Assembly (NCBI RefSeq): GCF_021654775.1
Contig: NZ_AP025343.1
Location: forward strand, 3,935,501-3,999,500
Direction of reading: 5' to 3'
Length of the DNA stretch: 64,000 bases
Source: Paenibacillus azoreducens
GTDB lineage: Bacteria; Bacillota; Bacilli; Paenibacillales; Paenibacillaceae
This document shows, piece by piece, positions 8,457-17,642 of the stretch (positions within the stretch are counted from its first letter, which is position 1; each line of letters begins with the position of its first letter). The notes beneath the pieces were generated by a model. That model made no database searches. It saw only the letters and a list, made by a program, of their open reading frames with translations, and was not told the DNA's origin. The translations under genes and the position numbers were made by a program.

Positions 8457-9188
8457 TCACGTTCCAAAGAAAAATGGGTCTGCAATCGTTTCTTTATCCC
8501 ATAATCTTATTGCCATTCTATACATAGCTTTCGCATGTATACGATCATGCCATATAAATCTTCGAAGCACTTTTCTTAAAGACCATTCCTCACCATAACT
8601 TCCCCTGTATACTGGATTAGCTAAATATCCGTCCATCGATTCAATTGCCTTGAATGCATTCTTTCTATTGTTCGCAATATTACTAATGTTATTTAAAGCT
8701 ACTTTGATTTCACCAACATAATAACTTGTGACATTGTTCGTGTGCTCATACATCTCTTTTGCAGTTCTGGGAATGGCTCCATAGAATGTCTTTCTTTCAT
8801 CCAAAGAAGTTATGTCTTTGTTCGGTATCGATTCATACATACACAAAAAATCTTGCGCTGATTTTATTCCGAGTAATTTTAATTTTATGTATTCGTCTTC
8901 AGATAAAGGTTCTTTTTCAGTTTCAAAAATAACATCGGAATCAGCATCGCATATTCTTAGACTGCTCTTTTTTTTCTGAACAATTTTATCTCCCAGGTTA
9001 TAATTAGCAATTTGAATGCCAGCCCATTTACAGTATTTTTTAATTTCTTGCGGAAACTTTGAAAGTGCTTCATCCCGGGTCCGACCCCTTACAAACGCTC
9101 CAGGAAAACTGTTGGAATAGATTAAATACCCCTCATCATTAAATTCCATTACGAGATCATTTCTCATAAAGATAAACTTCCTTCTCAT
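8457..9188 (-). CDS. HicB-like plus DinB-like two-domain hypothetical protein
   Basis: A 243-residue protein. The first 55 residues (FNDEGYLIYSNSFPGAF then GRTRDEALSKFPQEI) look like a HicB-type alpha/beta domain, where pdlpGc and T-x-x-EA are the usual signatures. The C-terminal ~110 residues have the helical pattern of DinB/YfiT-like four-helix bundles, ending in WSLRKVLRRFIWHDRIHAKAM with a potential metal-binding His. The link between is charged. No hicA-like toxin gene is adjacent, so an antitoxin role is not supported. Domain calls are from pattern recognition only. Confidence 0.7.
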   Translation of the reverse strand: MRRKFIFMRNDLVMEFNDEGYLIYSNSFPGAFVRGRTRDEALSKFPQEIKKYCKWAGIQIANYNLGDKIVQKKKSSLRICDADSDVIFETEKEPLSEDEYIKLKLLGIKSAQDFLCMYESIPNKDITSLDERKTFYGAIPRTAKEMYEHTNNVTSYYVGEIKVALNNISNIANNRKNAFKAIESMDGYLANPVYRGSYGEEWSLRKVLRRFIWHDRIHAKAMYRMAIRLWDKETIADPFFFGT

Positions 9189-9268
9189 TTAGGATCAAAA
9201 AAAGGTAGGTTGTCTACTGAAACACCATCAGTCGCTTCTTCGCTACTGCAATGCCTCGAACCCTCTTC

Positions 9269-9545
9269 TATATAAGTTGAACCAATGATTATGAACGAAG
9301 GAGGCAGCCGGTTGAAATGTTCTTTCGATCGCTGCCCGCTCCCAGATTCCTATGATTTGAGCCTATCAATGGTAGAAATCCACTCACAAAGCGAATGCTT
9401 ACGATGCTAGCTTTCCTGTGGAAAGCATTTAGGCGAACGAAGCATATGCTTCCGAAGCAGCTTTTTTTCAAAAAGCTTTCAGCCTCTCCGTAAATCTTTC
9501 TCCCTCTTGCCTATCCCTTTTCATTTTTTTAGTTCAACTTATATA
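9269..9545. mobile_element. MITE-like element, 277 bp, with 14-bp perfect terminal inverted repeats
   Basis: The element starts TATATAAGTTGAAC at 9269 and ends GTTCAACTTATATA at 9545, a perfect 14-bp inverted repeat. If TA is the duplicated target, the repeat core is 12 bp. It carries no plausible coding sequence. A diverged second copy at 41766-43940 shares the ends plus interior blocks such as TTTCTTTCGATCGCTG (near 9335) and CTTACGATGCTA, which shows this is a mobile repeat family. It fills most of the 445-bp gap between the HicB/DinB-like gene and a methyltransferase. Confidence 0.8.
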
Positions 9546-9633
9546 GTTTCCCCCGAAGCGTGATCTTTCGGTTTCAACATCCGGATAATACACTTTCAGT
9601 TATCAGATGTCATGTGCCTTCCTTTGCCTAACT

Positions 9634-10323
9634 TTATAGATGTTTCCACCATATACCTGCACACTCTGGAACAGTCGACCATTGATTAACCGAGATCTTC
9701 TCTGCAATATCATCTCCAAAGAAAAAAGCGGTGTTTTCCCTCGCCTCTTCCACACTATTGAATTTATAGTCTGTTCGTATCCATTTCTTATTAAATCCAT
9801 ATTTCTCTTGAAGTGCTTTATAATAGTCGGTTAGAAACTCAGGCGGATTGGGTGATTCGGTACCAGTGCCTAGGGTCTCAATAATCACAATCGTACCAGC
9901 CGGCTTTAAAACCCGGTTCATTTCAGAAATAATAATTTCTAAATTTTCTTCCCAATTCATATTGCCCGAATTAGTTAGATAACTAATACTCCATCCGGAA
10001 ACGACAAGATCAAATGCTTCATCTGATATTGGCAATTGTTTATGATCTGCAATTACAGTCTTCCAATTACGGGCTATTCCTTGTCCCATTAACTTATTAT
10101 TTAATAGAGCAAGCATAGAAGAAGAAATATCGGTGCAAACCAATGATTTTGCTTCCTTGGCAAGAAAAACTGACAATCTCCCTGATCCTGCCCCCAAATC
10201 CAGAATATCCAAGCCGTGAAGTGGCCTTATTTCACCAATAAATTCAGATAAATCTGGTTGTTTACTGATCATAAATTCGTATGCGTCTGCTTGATTTAAA
10301 TAAATCTGCTCATGAGTAGCCAA
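9634..10323 (-). CDS. Class I SAM-dependent methyltransferase
   Basis: About 230 residues. Motif I is ILDLGAGSGRLSVFLA near residue 42, then VCTDISSSML (motif II acidic end) and the DLVVSGWSISYL region, as in UbiE/BioC-like Methyltransf_11 enzymes. The acceptor is unknown. I prefer the TTG at 10323, which follows AAAAGGAGGAGCATTATT, giving an N-terminus MATHEQIYLNQADAYE; upstream ATG codons have no RBS and would put an extra basic segment in front of the fold. Confidence 0.87.
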   Translation of the reverse strand: MATHEQIYLNQADAYEFMISKQPDLSEFIGEIRPLHGLDILDLGAGSGRLSVFLAKEAKSLVCTDISSSMLALLNNKLMGQGIARNWKTVIADHKQLPISDEAFDLVVSGWSISYLTNSGNMNWEENLEIIISEMNRVLKPAGTIVIIETLGTGTESPNPPEFLTDYYKALQEKYGFNKKWIRTDYKFNSVEEARENTAFFFGDDIAEKISVNQWSTVPECAGIWWKHL

Positions 10324-10408
10324 AATAATGCTCCTCCTTTTCTGTTGGTTAATGTTTTGCACGTGATTTTTGATAACATTCTTTATACTCACGAACCCGA
10401 GAACTTTT

Positions 10409-11023
10409 TTACCAAAATATTAATCCATTTGATGCAACTCGCCATCCTTGACTTGTATGTTCAAAATCAAGAATCGGGGATCCGTCTATAATGACACCAT
10501 CAAGTTCATAATGAAATTGGATCTTGACCTTTGCCGTACTTCCATTCTGTTGAATTGTTACATCTTGAATGGAATCTTCTGATTTTGAATTGTATCCTCC
10601 ATCAAACAACTCGACAAGGACACCTTCTTGATCATTATGTATATTAAATTGTTCTATCATTTCGTCCATATATCGCTGAGTGAAATATGGTTTAAGTTTA
10701 TTTGTTATATCAGTGCTTGTTGTTGCATCACAAATATAAGAGTAATAATGATCATTTGAATTAATCCCTCCGCATTGATCATGAATCTCTTTTGTGGGAT
10801 CCAATCGACCGAAAACTACAATAGAAGATAATTGGTTCTCACCTTCAATAGCTAGTCTAACAGCTTCTTCCTTCGTTAATTCATTTACAACAACTTCAGA
10901 ATTGTTCCCTGTCAATAATGTTTGAAATAACGTTATTAGAATCATTATTAGTGCCTTCAAATTAATCCCCCACGTATTTTTGTATTTTTGTTGTGATGGT
11001 TCATATAACGTTGGTGCAATCAC
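10409..11023 (-). CDS. Putative secreted/anchored protein, IseA (YoeB)-like
   Basis: Up to 204 residues. A short hydrophobic segment (ALIMILITLFQTLLTG) near residues 24-39 may be a signal or anchor. The remainder has the order TKEEAVRLAIEG, then STDITNKLKPYFTQRYMDEM, then a beta-rich tail with VKIQFHYELDG, which resembles IseA-type DL-endopeptidase inhibitors of Bacillus. This match is by pattern and is tentative. The start is uncertain: the first Met has a weak RBS. A family C repeat copy lies about 150 bp upstream. Confidence 0.6.
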   Translation of the reverse strand: MIAPTLYEPSQQKYKNTWGINLKALIMILITLFQTLLTGNNSEVVVNELTKEEAVRLAIEGENQLSSIVVFGRLDPTKEIHDQCGGINSNDHYYSYICDATTSTDITNKLKPYFTQRYMDEMIEQFNIHNDQEGVLVELFDGGYNSKSEDSIQDVTIQQNGSTAKVKIQFHYELDGVIIDGSPILDFEHTSQGWRVASNGLIFW

Positions 11024-11170
11024 AAATCCTTGCTTGGCTTAAGCTTCCAACCGTACAGCACAATGTTCGTCAGCAGGGTTGGAGTCTTGATCAGTGCAAG
11101 ATTGTCTCTTTGAACTTACTACTTTACTCCCCCCTGGAACCAAGGGCCCTGTTAACCTTCCGAAACTACA

Positions 11171-11260
11171 TATAGATGCTCTTATCTTAGGCTGAGTTAT
11201 TTGTTGCCTGAGCTTTCTTCCACGATTATACATCTGACAACCAAGAGGTGTAAGCCCTGG
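11171..11260. repeat. Dispersed repeat family C, copy 2 (left arm degenerate)
   Basis: Shares TAGATGCTCTTATCTTAGGCTG and the tail CGATTATACATCTGACAACC and AAGAGGTGTAAGCCCTGG with copies 1 and 3. The left hairpin arm has decayed. It lies in the roughly 300-bp gap between 11023 and 11322, which otherwise shows no gene. Confidence 0.65.
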
Positions 11261-11321
11261 TGCGTAAATACACTGTTATATTAAGTTCGGGTATATAAGG
11301 TCAACTTGGACTGAAAGATAA

Positions 11322-11903
11322 TTATTCTATCTTTGTTGCTATAATACATGCTTCTCTTTGAGTTAATAATATTTCATTAGCAAACATCTTGGGATGGTTC
11401 AACCAATAATCTCTTACTGGATCTGGCCTTCCCTTCCATTCATCTGGCCAATATTCTTCTGGTGTTAAGTCATCAATGAGTAAGAGCCCTCTTGATTCGA
11501 TAAGGTTATATAGTAATTCTGCTTCTTCTTGTTTTGCACTCTTTACATCAACGAAAACAAGTTTAAAAGGTCCCTTATCGAGGACAGCCTTCCAATCATC
11601 ACATATGAAGTGTACGTTTGATTGGTCTATCACACCTCTTACATTGTCAATTTGCTCATTACTTATATCAATTGAATATAAATCCACCTCAGATGATAAG
11701 GCTGAAATTATCCAAGCTGTACCCACTCCATAACCTGTTCCAATCTCCAATATATTGCCATGAGTAATTTGACCAACTAATGTACATAAAAGTTTTCCAA
11801 AATGATCTGTACAAGAATTAATAAAATTATTCTCTTCAGCTAATTTCTTACATAAGATGACCAGATTAGGAATGTATGAGTTTGAGCTATATTTTTCTGC
11901 CAT
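11322..11903 (-). CDS. O-methyltransferase-like SAM enzyme
   Basis: About 193 residues. Motif I is ILEIGTGYGVGTAWI and the next acidic residue is in LYSIDISNEQI. The FKLVFVDVKSAKQEE segment is typical of the Methyltransf_24/O-methyltransferase_3 group that acts on small hydroxylated substrates. The ATG at 11903 follows AAAGGGTTAGAGATA; the longer start at 11921 lacks an RBS. No neighbour points to a pathway. Confidence 0.85.
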   Translation of the reverse strand: MAEKYSSNSYIPNLVILCKKLAEENNFINSCTDHFGKLLCTLVGQITHGNILEIGTGYGVGTAWIISALSSEVDLYSIDISNEQIDNVRGVIDQSNVHFICDDWKAVLDKGPFKLVFVDVKSAKQEEAELLYNLIESRGLLLIDDLTPEEYWPDEWKGRPDPVRDYWLNHPKMFANEILLTQREACIIATKIE

Positions 11904-12068
11904 TATCTCTAACCCTTTCATAATTTATTTTGATTCAACTTGAGCAGACCGAGAAGCGGCAGAGACTCTGCGTTAATGTGATGTTATCCATGATCAATAT
12001 GCATCATTAAATCCCCCTAACTAAGTATATTACATGAATTCCCAATTAGGTTTAGGTATTCACGAAAC

Positions 12069-12160
12069 AACCCAGCCTTAGATAGCTCTTATCTTAGACT
12101 GGGTCGTTTGTTGTCTGAGCCTCTCCGATTATACATCCGGCAAGCAAGGGTCGATAGCCT
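12069..12160. repeat. Dispersed repeat family C, copy 3
   Basis: ACCCAGCCTTAGATAG at the left pairs with TATCTTAGACTGGGT. The tail GATTATACATCCGGCA and GCAAGGGTCGATAGCC follows, as in copies 1 and 2. It sits in the roughly 500-bp gap 11904-12411, which also holds the hairpin at 12231-12264 and no plausible gene. Confidence 0.72.
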
Positions 12161-12230
12161 TGCAATGTGAATAGGTTGTTAAAGGATATCACTCTTCAAA
12201 GTTAATATCTTAAAGAGTAGGACACGTGTA

Positions 12231-12264
12231 GGGGCTCAGCTTGTACCAATGTTGGCTGAGCCCC
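12231..12264. other. Strong isolated hairpin
   Basis: GGGGCTCAGC (12231-12240) pairs perfectly with GCTGAGCCCC (12255-12264) around a 14-nt loop. It is preceded by a weaker CTCTT/AAGAG hairpin at about 12192-12218. No T-run follows on either strand. It may be an RNA or processing structure downstream of the AlaX gene; the function is unknown. Confidence 0.55.
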
Positions 12265-12411
12265 GATGGTATAGTCTGGTATGCTTAAGGAAACTAAGTT
12301 CGTTGATTCCCCGGTTCCCTACATATAATATATGAATTCCCTGCTCATGCTCGACATCAGCATAAAAAGCGTGCTGCAGAAGCAGCTTAATTGTTTTCTG
12401 CTTTGGATCGC

Positions 12412-13602
12412 TTACTCCATTTCATACGGCTTTAATGACTGTGCCGTAAAGTGGTAAAACGCCATGGCATCCTCCCCATTGGCAAAACCGGCCTGTGCCA
12501 GCTTGTCGCTGCCTCCGCCTTTGCCGCGATAATCGGCTAGATGCTGCTTAAAAAAAGCACCGCAGGCAAGTTCGCTCTCTTCTCCTCTGGCGAGGAGCAC
12601 TTTGTTGTCCGCATTGGACGCGAAGAGTACGATAACGTCAGCTTTGTCGGTGAGCTTGACTGCCAGGTTCTGCATATCCTTCAGCGGCTTATCCGCAAAT
12701 GAGTGCTTGATCAGGCTGCCCTGACGGTCCGCCAACAGCTTCTCAACTAGGTACGCGTCATTCTCGGCCTTCACGGCGTTCAATTCAGCCTGAAGCTGTT
12801 TCTGCTCCTGATCCCATTTCGCAATCCGGTCCATAATCTCTTCCTTTGCGGTATTGAACCTGGCCGACAGGCTGCCGAGAATGTCCATTCCAGTGTTAAA
12901 TTCTTTTAACGCACGATAGCCGCATTTAAAATAAATACGCGTATGTCCCTTCTGCTTCTCTGCCCTCAACAGTTTGATCATTCCGATCTCACCCGTTGCG
13001 GAGACATGTGTGCCGCCGCAGGCGTTGTATTCGATACCTTCGATTTCAACGATCCGGATATCTTCGGTTACCTTCGGCTGCTTCACCAGCGGCAGGACGG
13101 CAGCCTGCTCCCGGCTCACAAAGTAATTCGTTACCTTTCGGTTAAGGTAAATCTGATCATTTACTTCCAGCTCCAACATCATCAGCTCGTCCTGAGGCAG
13201 ATCAGATCGTGCGATATCAATGGTGGCATAATCCTGACCCAGGTGGAAGCTGAGCGTTTCCGCCCGGCATGCCTCCAGACACATGGCTGACAGCAGATGT
13301 TGGCCGCTATGATGCTGCATATGGTCGAACCTCCTACCCCAATCCAAACGGCAGCCAACCTCTTCCTTCTCAGGAGAACGCTCGACTTTATGCAGAATTT
13401 CTCCTTCTTCCTGAACGACATCGAGAACGGGAATTTTATCGATCCACCCCAGATCACAGGGCTGCCCTCCGCCGTGCGGATAAAAGGCTGTCTCCTCCAT
13501 TACCAGATATGTTCCGTCCTCCCGCTCCAGTTTGCGTGTGATTCGTGTCTCCCACTCCCGGATATAAGCGGATTCGTAATATAATTTCTTCGTCATCTTC
13601 AT
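12412..13602 (-). CDS. AlaX-type alanyl-tRNA editing protein with DHHA1 domain
   Basis: A 396-residue stand-alone editing protein. The N-terminal part carries the second additional domain with zinc ligands HHSGQHLL (HxxxH) and CGGTH, and the N-terminus has YPHGGGQPCDLG, as in long AlaX proteins. A coiled-coil stretch (about residues 245-285) leads to a C-terminal DHHA1 region ending in YRGKGGGSDKLAQAGF. AlaX proteins hydrolyse mischarged Ser- or Gly-tRNA(Ala) in trans. The start is ATG 13602 or 13596, both near GTGAGGAC. No T-box was found upstream. Confidence 0.9.
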   Translation of the reverse strand: MKMTKKLYYESAYIREWETRITRKLEREDGTYLVMEETAFYPHGGGQPCDLGWIDKIPVLDVVQEEGEILHKVERSPEKEEVGCRLDWGRRFDHMQHHSGQHLLSAMCLEACRAETLSFHLGQDYATIDIARSDLPQDELMMLELEVNDQIYLNRKVTNYFVSREQAAVLPLVKQPKVTEDIRIVEIEGIEYNACGGTHVSATGEIGMIKLLRAEKQKGHTRIYFKCGYRALKEFNTGMDILGSLSARFNTAKEEIMDRIAKWDQEQKQLQAELNAVKAENDAYLVEKLLADRQGSLIKHSFADKPLKDMQNLAVKLTDKADVIVLFASNADNKVLLARGEESELACGAFFKQHLADYRGKGGGSDKLAQAGFANGEDAMAFYHFTAQSLKPYEME

Positions 13603-13795
13603 GTCCTCACTGTTCCAGGTTAAATTTTCTTTAATCTAGCTTACTACAAAACAGTTCCACAGCGCCAAATGCACCTGAATGAAAAAGACCGCCTGCCAGC
13701 GATGCGAACAGCACGGTCTTCGTGAACAATGGGTAATACCCAATAGTGTCATTCCTCTTCTCAATATGAATGATAGCTCCTGATGTTGACGACAC

Positions 13796-13832
13796 GTCCC
13801 AGCTTAGATAGCTCCTATTTTAGGTTGGATCG
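13796..13832. repeat. Dispersed repeat family C, copy 4 (hairpin only)
   Basis: GTCCCAGCTTAGATAG and CTATTTTAGGTTGGAT form the same hairpin core as in the other copies, about 30 nt downstream of the GNAT stop at 13862. The tail block is not recognisable. Confidence 0.6.
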
Positions 13833-13861
13833 CGAAAAATCTCTTTGAAAACAACCGTATG

Positions 13862-14413
13862 TTACGTAGCAATCACATGCTGCATGTCTTCGCTGCTTTC
13901 TAAAAAGCCTGACCGCTCCACATAATACAAATCATAGCTGTGTTGCGTATTATTTATCGATTTATATACTTGCTGTTTTATATCATTTCCTAATTTGACG
14001 TACTGTAGTTTTTCTACCGCTTTCTTCGATCGAATATTTTGTTTTCGAACTTTCAAATATATCGTTTCGATATGATGTTCAAGAAACAGTTCGGCAAAAA
14101 AAGATTCCTTCGCTCGTTGGTTATAACCTTTTCCAAAATAAGGAGCCCCAATCCATGTGGCCAAGAAGCCCGTTTGATTATCAATATTATATAGATCAAT
14201 GGTACCGATGGGATGTCCCATCTCATTAAGAATTGTTCTAGAGATACATGTCCCTTGTTCTTCTTCAACGATCAGCTGCTTGGTCATAAATAAATATTCT
14301 TCGTAAGATTGGCATTTATAGCGGACATAAGGAAAAACTACAGGATCCATCATTAAGTTATACAGTGAATGGCATTCATGCAAATCACGTTTTTTTATCA
14401 TTTTAATCGCCAC
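13862..14413 (-). CDS. GNAT acetyltransferase, RimJ/RimL type
   Basis: About 180 residues. The acetyl-CoA loop reads TWIGAPYFGKGYNQRAKESF, and a later VRKQNIRSKKAVEKLQY segment is typical of the RimJ/RimL-like branch that modifies protein N-termini or small amines. The start is either the GTG at 14413 (AAGGACTAG upstream) or the ATG at 14401; both have a reasonable RBS. A family C hairpin lies immediately downstream. Confidence 0.86.
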   Translation of the reverse strand: MAIKMIKKRDLHECHSLYNLMMDPVVFPYVRYKCQSYEEYLFMTKQLIVEEEQGTCISRTILNEMGHPIGTIDLYNIDNQTGFLATWIGAPYFGKGYNQRAKESFFAELFLEHHIETIYLKVRKQNIRSKKAVEKLQYVKLGNDIKQQVYKSINNTQHSYDLYYVERSGFLESSEDMQHVIAT

Positions 14414-14548
14414 CTAGTCCTTTTGATTTGCGACATCAAACATTTTAAGTATATAAAAGGACTTGGGGGATTATATGAATTCTACATTTTCTTAGTGTAA
14501 AATGCATCTTTGAAACTAAAAGTTTGATTCACTTATTTCTTGCCAAAT

Positions 14549-15145
14549 TCACCGATCATGTAATCCTTTTCCATCGAGAATTTGCCGAATACATTTTTCA
14601 ACCCTCGACTCCCGAGCTTTGGATTGCTTAGGTGCAGAAAAATATATAGCGTATGCTCTTTGCCGCCCCGGCGTCAATGCGTAAAAGGCTGTTTTCAAGG
14701 CAGGATTTTCATCTAATTTATCTTGAAATTCTTCAGGAATATCGAGTTCTGTATTTTTGATTTCTACTTTCAAACCGGCTTTTTCCACTTCAATGGCTTC
14801 ATCAATATAGGCTCTTAATACGGGTTCCATCTGAACGATTTCTTCGGTATTGTTAAACCGAATCTGGCGTCCTACTTTCGTATTCTCCCCCGTTTTGACT
14901 AGAATGCCATGGGGATCAGTCAACAAAGCACCTTTGAAAAACAGAAGCGCAAAATATTCTTTAAATCCTTGTATGATCACGATGTTACTATCCTGGAACG
15001 TGTAACAAGGTTTACCCCATTTCAATTCTTCGGTCAGCTGACAGTCAAGCAGGATCGTTCTCAATTTCTCCATTTCTTCATGCCACTTTGTGGCTCTACC
15101 TACAACTGCGTCAACCTTGGGATTCATTTTATTACTCACTGTCAT
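14549..15145 (-). CDS. ydeI: YdeI family protein (DUF1801 plus YdeI/OmpD-associated C-terminus)
   Basis: A 198-residue cytosolic protein. Residues 20-115 match the DUF1801 fold (ELKWGKPCYTFQDSNIVIIQGFKEYFALLFFKG). The C-terminus has the TPGRQRAYAIYFSAPKQSKAR signature of the YdeI/OmpD-associated group. This architecture is that of Bacillus subtilis YdeI, whose role is unknown. The gene stands alone; its ATG is preceded by TTAGGAGAACTAAC. Confidence 0.86.
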   Translation of the reverse strand: MTVSNKMNPKVDAVVGRATKWHEEMEKLRTILLDCQLTEELKWGKPCYTFQDSNIVIIQGFKEYFALLFFKGALLTDPHGILVKTGENTKVGRQIRFNNTEEIVQMEPVLRAYIDEAIEVEKAGLKVEIKNTELDIPEEFQDKLDENPALKTAFYALTPGRQRAYAIYFSAPKQSKARESRVEKCIRQILDGKGLHDR

Positions 15146-15234
15146 GTTAGTTCTCCTAATTGTTTGATATCGTGATGACTAAGTGTACATAAATAATTGT
15201 TTACAGAAAATCGTTTTATGAATTGCGTCTGCCT

Positions 15235-15741
15235 TCAATTAGTTATCTTTAAATTCAGCTGTTCATACAGTTCTTCCATTCTCTCACTTGCAATTACATA
15301 AATTTCTTTATTCTTTAATATTATTTCGATGCCCTTGTTCCCTTTAACCATTAAGCCTACTTTCTGTCCATTAAATCTTAAGCCCCAGCCGCCAAATTCT
15401 AGTAGGGGGTTAATTGATACAACTTTACAACTTCCAATTTCATCCAACCTAATTTTCTTTTTATAAAAAGGCAATAAACCTATAAGTAATCTTTCACTAT
15501 TTAATTCAATTTTATATTTGATCGAGTAAAATGCTGCCGGAAAAATAATTCCGAATATAACCCACAATATCAGTAGTGTAATATCATTGGCTGGTTTTGA
15601 ACCAAAAGGTTTTCCCATAATGATCTGAGTAAAGGCGCCAACCCACATGAGGATAGAAATTGGTGCTATGATCAGCCATATCCAGTAGCTGAATCTTTTA
15701 ACTTCTTTATAAGTTATAAATACATCATCTGACTTAACCAC
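15235..15741 (-). CDS. Two-TM membrane protein with PH-like region (DUF6141-like)
   Basis: A 168-residue membrane protein. Two transmembrane segments lie at about residues 19-42 and 53-73, followed by a cytoplasmic beta-rich region with LLEFGGWGLRFNGQKVGLMV and ASERMEELYEQL. The GGWG block and the final S-x-x-x-EEL pattern recall DUF6141 and other bacterial PH-domain membrane proteins. Function is unknown. RBS AAAAGGAGCATATTTC precedes the start. Confidence 0.72.
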   Translation of the reverse strand: MVKSDDVFITYKEVKRFSYWIWLIIAPISILMWVGAFTQIIMGKPFGSKPANDITLLILWVIFGIIFPAAFYSIKYKIELNSERLLIGLLPFYKKKIRLDEIGSCKVVSINPLLEFGGWGLRFNGQKVGLMVKGNKGIEIILKNKEIYVIASERMEELYEQLNLKITN

Positions 15742-15934
15742 GAAATATGCTCCTTTTTATTAATCTTGCAGATGATTTCACCTAACGTTATTGTATTCAT
15801 GACGTCCTACGACTTAAGGCGATGAAGTTTCTTTAAATCTGTCCTGATATGTCCGGATGAATACTCTTCCCTGTAACTGAGCTGTATCTCCGAATCCCGC
15901 TTCTAACTCTGCCGGACCGTGGACCAAATTTAAA

Positions 15935-16717
15935 CTATCCTCTCTGAAATCCACCCTCTGAGTGAATGATTTGTCCTGTGACCCATTCAGCTTCTTCACT
16001 TGCAAGGAAAGAAATTAATTTCGCCGCATCTTGAGGTAATCCAACTCTTCCCTTTGGAGATTTAGTCAAAATATGAGCTTTGATCTCATCATTCATCCAA
16101 CCCGTATCCGTTGGACCAGGATTCACCGCGTTTACAGTAATACCTTTAGATGCGACTTCAGCGGATAGTGTTAATGTAAAGGCATCAACTGCACCTTTGG
16201 TGGAGGCATAAGCAATATTCCCCGCCATCGGCCCAAGTGATTGTCCCGACGTTAGATTTATTATTCTGCCTCCCCTAGAGCGGTCAAAACGACGGGCAAA
16301 TTCTGCACTTAATAACATCGTTCCCTGGATATTAATTTGATAATGTTTAGTAAGTATCTCAGCCGATAAATCTTCATAACTGACATCAATAGAATAGGTC
16401 GCATTATTGATTAAAATAGAAGGCTTCCCAAGCCTTTCTTCAACCGAATTCATCAAATTAACAGGTGAATTTGAGTCTGAAAGGTCAATTTCCAGCTTCT
16501 CACAACGTACTCCGTATTTTTGTATCATTTCTTGTAAAATAGCGGGTTCATCCGTGTTCATACCCCATGGCATTTCCATATCGTATGCGCTCCAATAAGT
16601 AAAAAATACATCAACACCTTTACATGCAAGTTCTTTACATATCGCTGCCCCAATACCATTGAGCCTTGACGCTCCAGTTACTATAGCTATTTTATTGTTA
16701 CTAGACAATTCTGTCAT
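15935..16717 (-). CDS. SDR family oxidoreductase
   Basis: A 260-residue short-chain dehydrogenase. The cofactor loop is TGASRLNGIGAAICKEL, a variant with an insertion before the GxG, and NNAT follows near residue 100. The catalytic Ser lies in NLTSGQSLG and the Tyr-Lys pair in YASTKGAV; the later NPGPTDTG motif is also standard. The family covers FabG-like and sugar or antibiotic-modifying enzymes; the substrate is unknown. The ATG follows AAGGAGTGTGTATATAG. The 190 bp downstream hold no gene. Confidence 0.9.
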   Translation of the reverse strand: MTELSSNNKIAIVTGASRLNGIGAAICKELACKGVDVFFTYWSAYDMEMPWGMNTDEPAILQEMIQKYGVRCEKLEIDLSDSNSPVNLMNSVEERLGKPSILINNATYSIDVSYEDLSAEILTKHYQINIQGTMLLSAEFARRFDRSRGGRIINLTSGQSLGPMAGNIAYASTKGAVDAFTLTLSAEVASKGITVNAVNPGPTDTGWMNDEIKAHILTKSPKGRVGLPQDAAKLISFLASEEAEWVTGQIIHSEGGFQRG

Positions 16718-16748
16718 CTATATACACACTCCTTAAAAATAAACACAA

Positions 16749-17558
16749 TTAAATTCTTGAACGAAGTAAAGAAAGAAGCTCTTCATATATACCAGGATTT
16801 GCACAAACCATTTCTTCTCCGTATAATTCAGGCGGATAACCCGTAGGTACTATTCCGACATGGCCAGTCATTGCTCCAGCTTCACGCGCGATGAGACCTG
16901 CTGCTGCGACATCCCATGGAGCTAGACTTTCTGTATGTGCGTCTAGATGTCCGGATGCTACATAACAGATATCTACTGTTGGAGCAGCGAAACGACGGAT
17001 GTCCCTACAGTGTGTAGTTAAGAGATTGACTCTGGCAAGAGCCGAATGTACTTTTGCTTTATCGTGCGGGAAACCAGTACCGATTATCGAATCTGACAAG
17101 GAGCCGATTCGAGGAACCTGAAGCTTTACACCATTACATAAAGCTCCTTCTCCTCGAATGCCTACATAGGTAACACCCAAATTTGGAGCATGCACAACCC
17201 CTGCCCAAACTATGCCATCAACGGCTATGGCCACGGAAATAGCAAAATGAGGAAGTCGATGTGCATAGTTTACCGTTCCGTCCAAAGGATCAATAATCCA
17301 AAGAGGACCTTCGAAGAGATCTTCAGTCAAAACTCCATCGGTGGTTTCTTCCGAAAGAATACCATGATCCGGATAAGCGCTAGTAATTGCCTCACGAATA
17401 ATCTGGTCAGAGGCAAAATCTGCCGAAGTTACAAGTTCTCCGGCGTTTTTATATGTAACTTCTATATGAGACTCTGTTTGTAGTTCGGTGATTTTTTTTC
17501 CGGCTAAGCGAACTGCCTTATCTGCGAAATTTGCCCATTCAAGTGCTTTATCTTTCAT
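16749..17558 (-). CDS. Inositol monophosphatase family protein
   Basis: About 269 residues. The metal-binding motifs of the family are all present: ELVTSADFASD, GILSEETTDG, WIIDPLDGTVNYAH, and the C-terminal APWDVAAAGLIAREAGA. Members dephosphorylate inositol-1-phosphate, histidinol phosphate, PAP or fructose-1,6-bisphosphate, and the exact substrate is open. The ATG at 17558 is preceded by GGGAGGGG at about 12 nt; upstream in-frame ATGs would add unrelated basic sequence. It may be co-transcribed with the SDR gene 30 bp downstream. Confidence 0.92.
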   Translation of the reverse strand: MKDKALEWANFADKAVRLAGKKITELQTESHIEVTYKNAGELVTSADFASDQIIREAITSAYPDHGILSEETTDGVLTEDLFEGPLWIIDPLDGTVNYAHRLPHFAISVAIAVDGIVWAGVVHAPNLGVTYVGIRGEGALCNGVKLQVPRIGSLSDSIIGTGFPHDKAKVHSALARVNLLTTHCRDIRRFAAPTVDICYVASGHLDAHTESLAPWDVAAAGLIAREAGAMTGHVGIVPTGYPPELYGEEMVCANPGIYEELLSLLRSRI

Positions 17559-17642
17559 TCGTTCATTACCCCTCCCTATTTTATTTATGCCTCTCTTACA
17601 AGCAATCATTGATTTTCCTATAGCGTCCCCGCATCTATGACG

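Noticed and set aside
8457..9188. Toxin-antitoxin module based on the HicB-like part
   Set aside because: No small hicA-like gene adjoins and the protein has a long extra C-terminal domain.
12412..13602. T-box upstream of the AlaX gene
   Set aside because: No GGGTGGNACCGCG-like motif was found in either orientation between 13603 and 13861.
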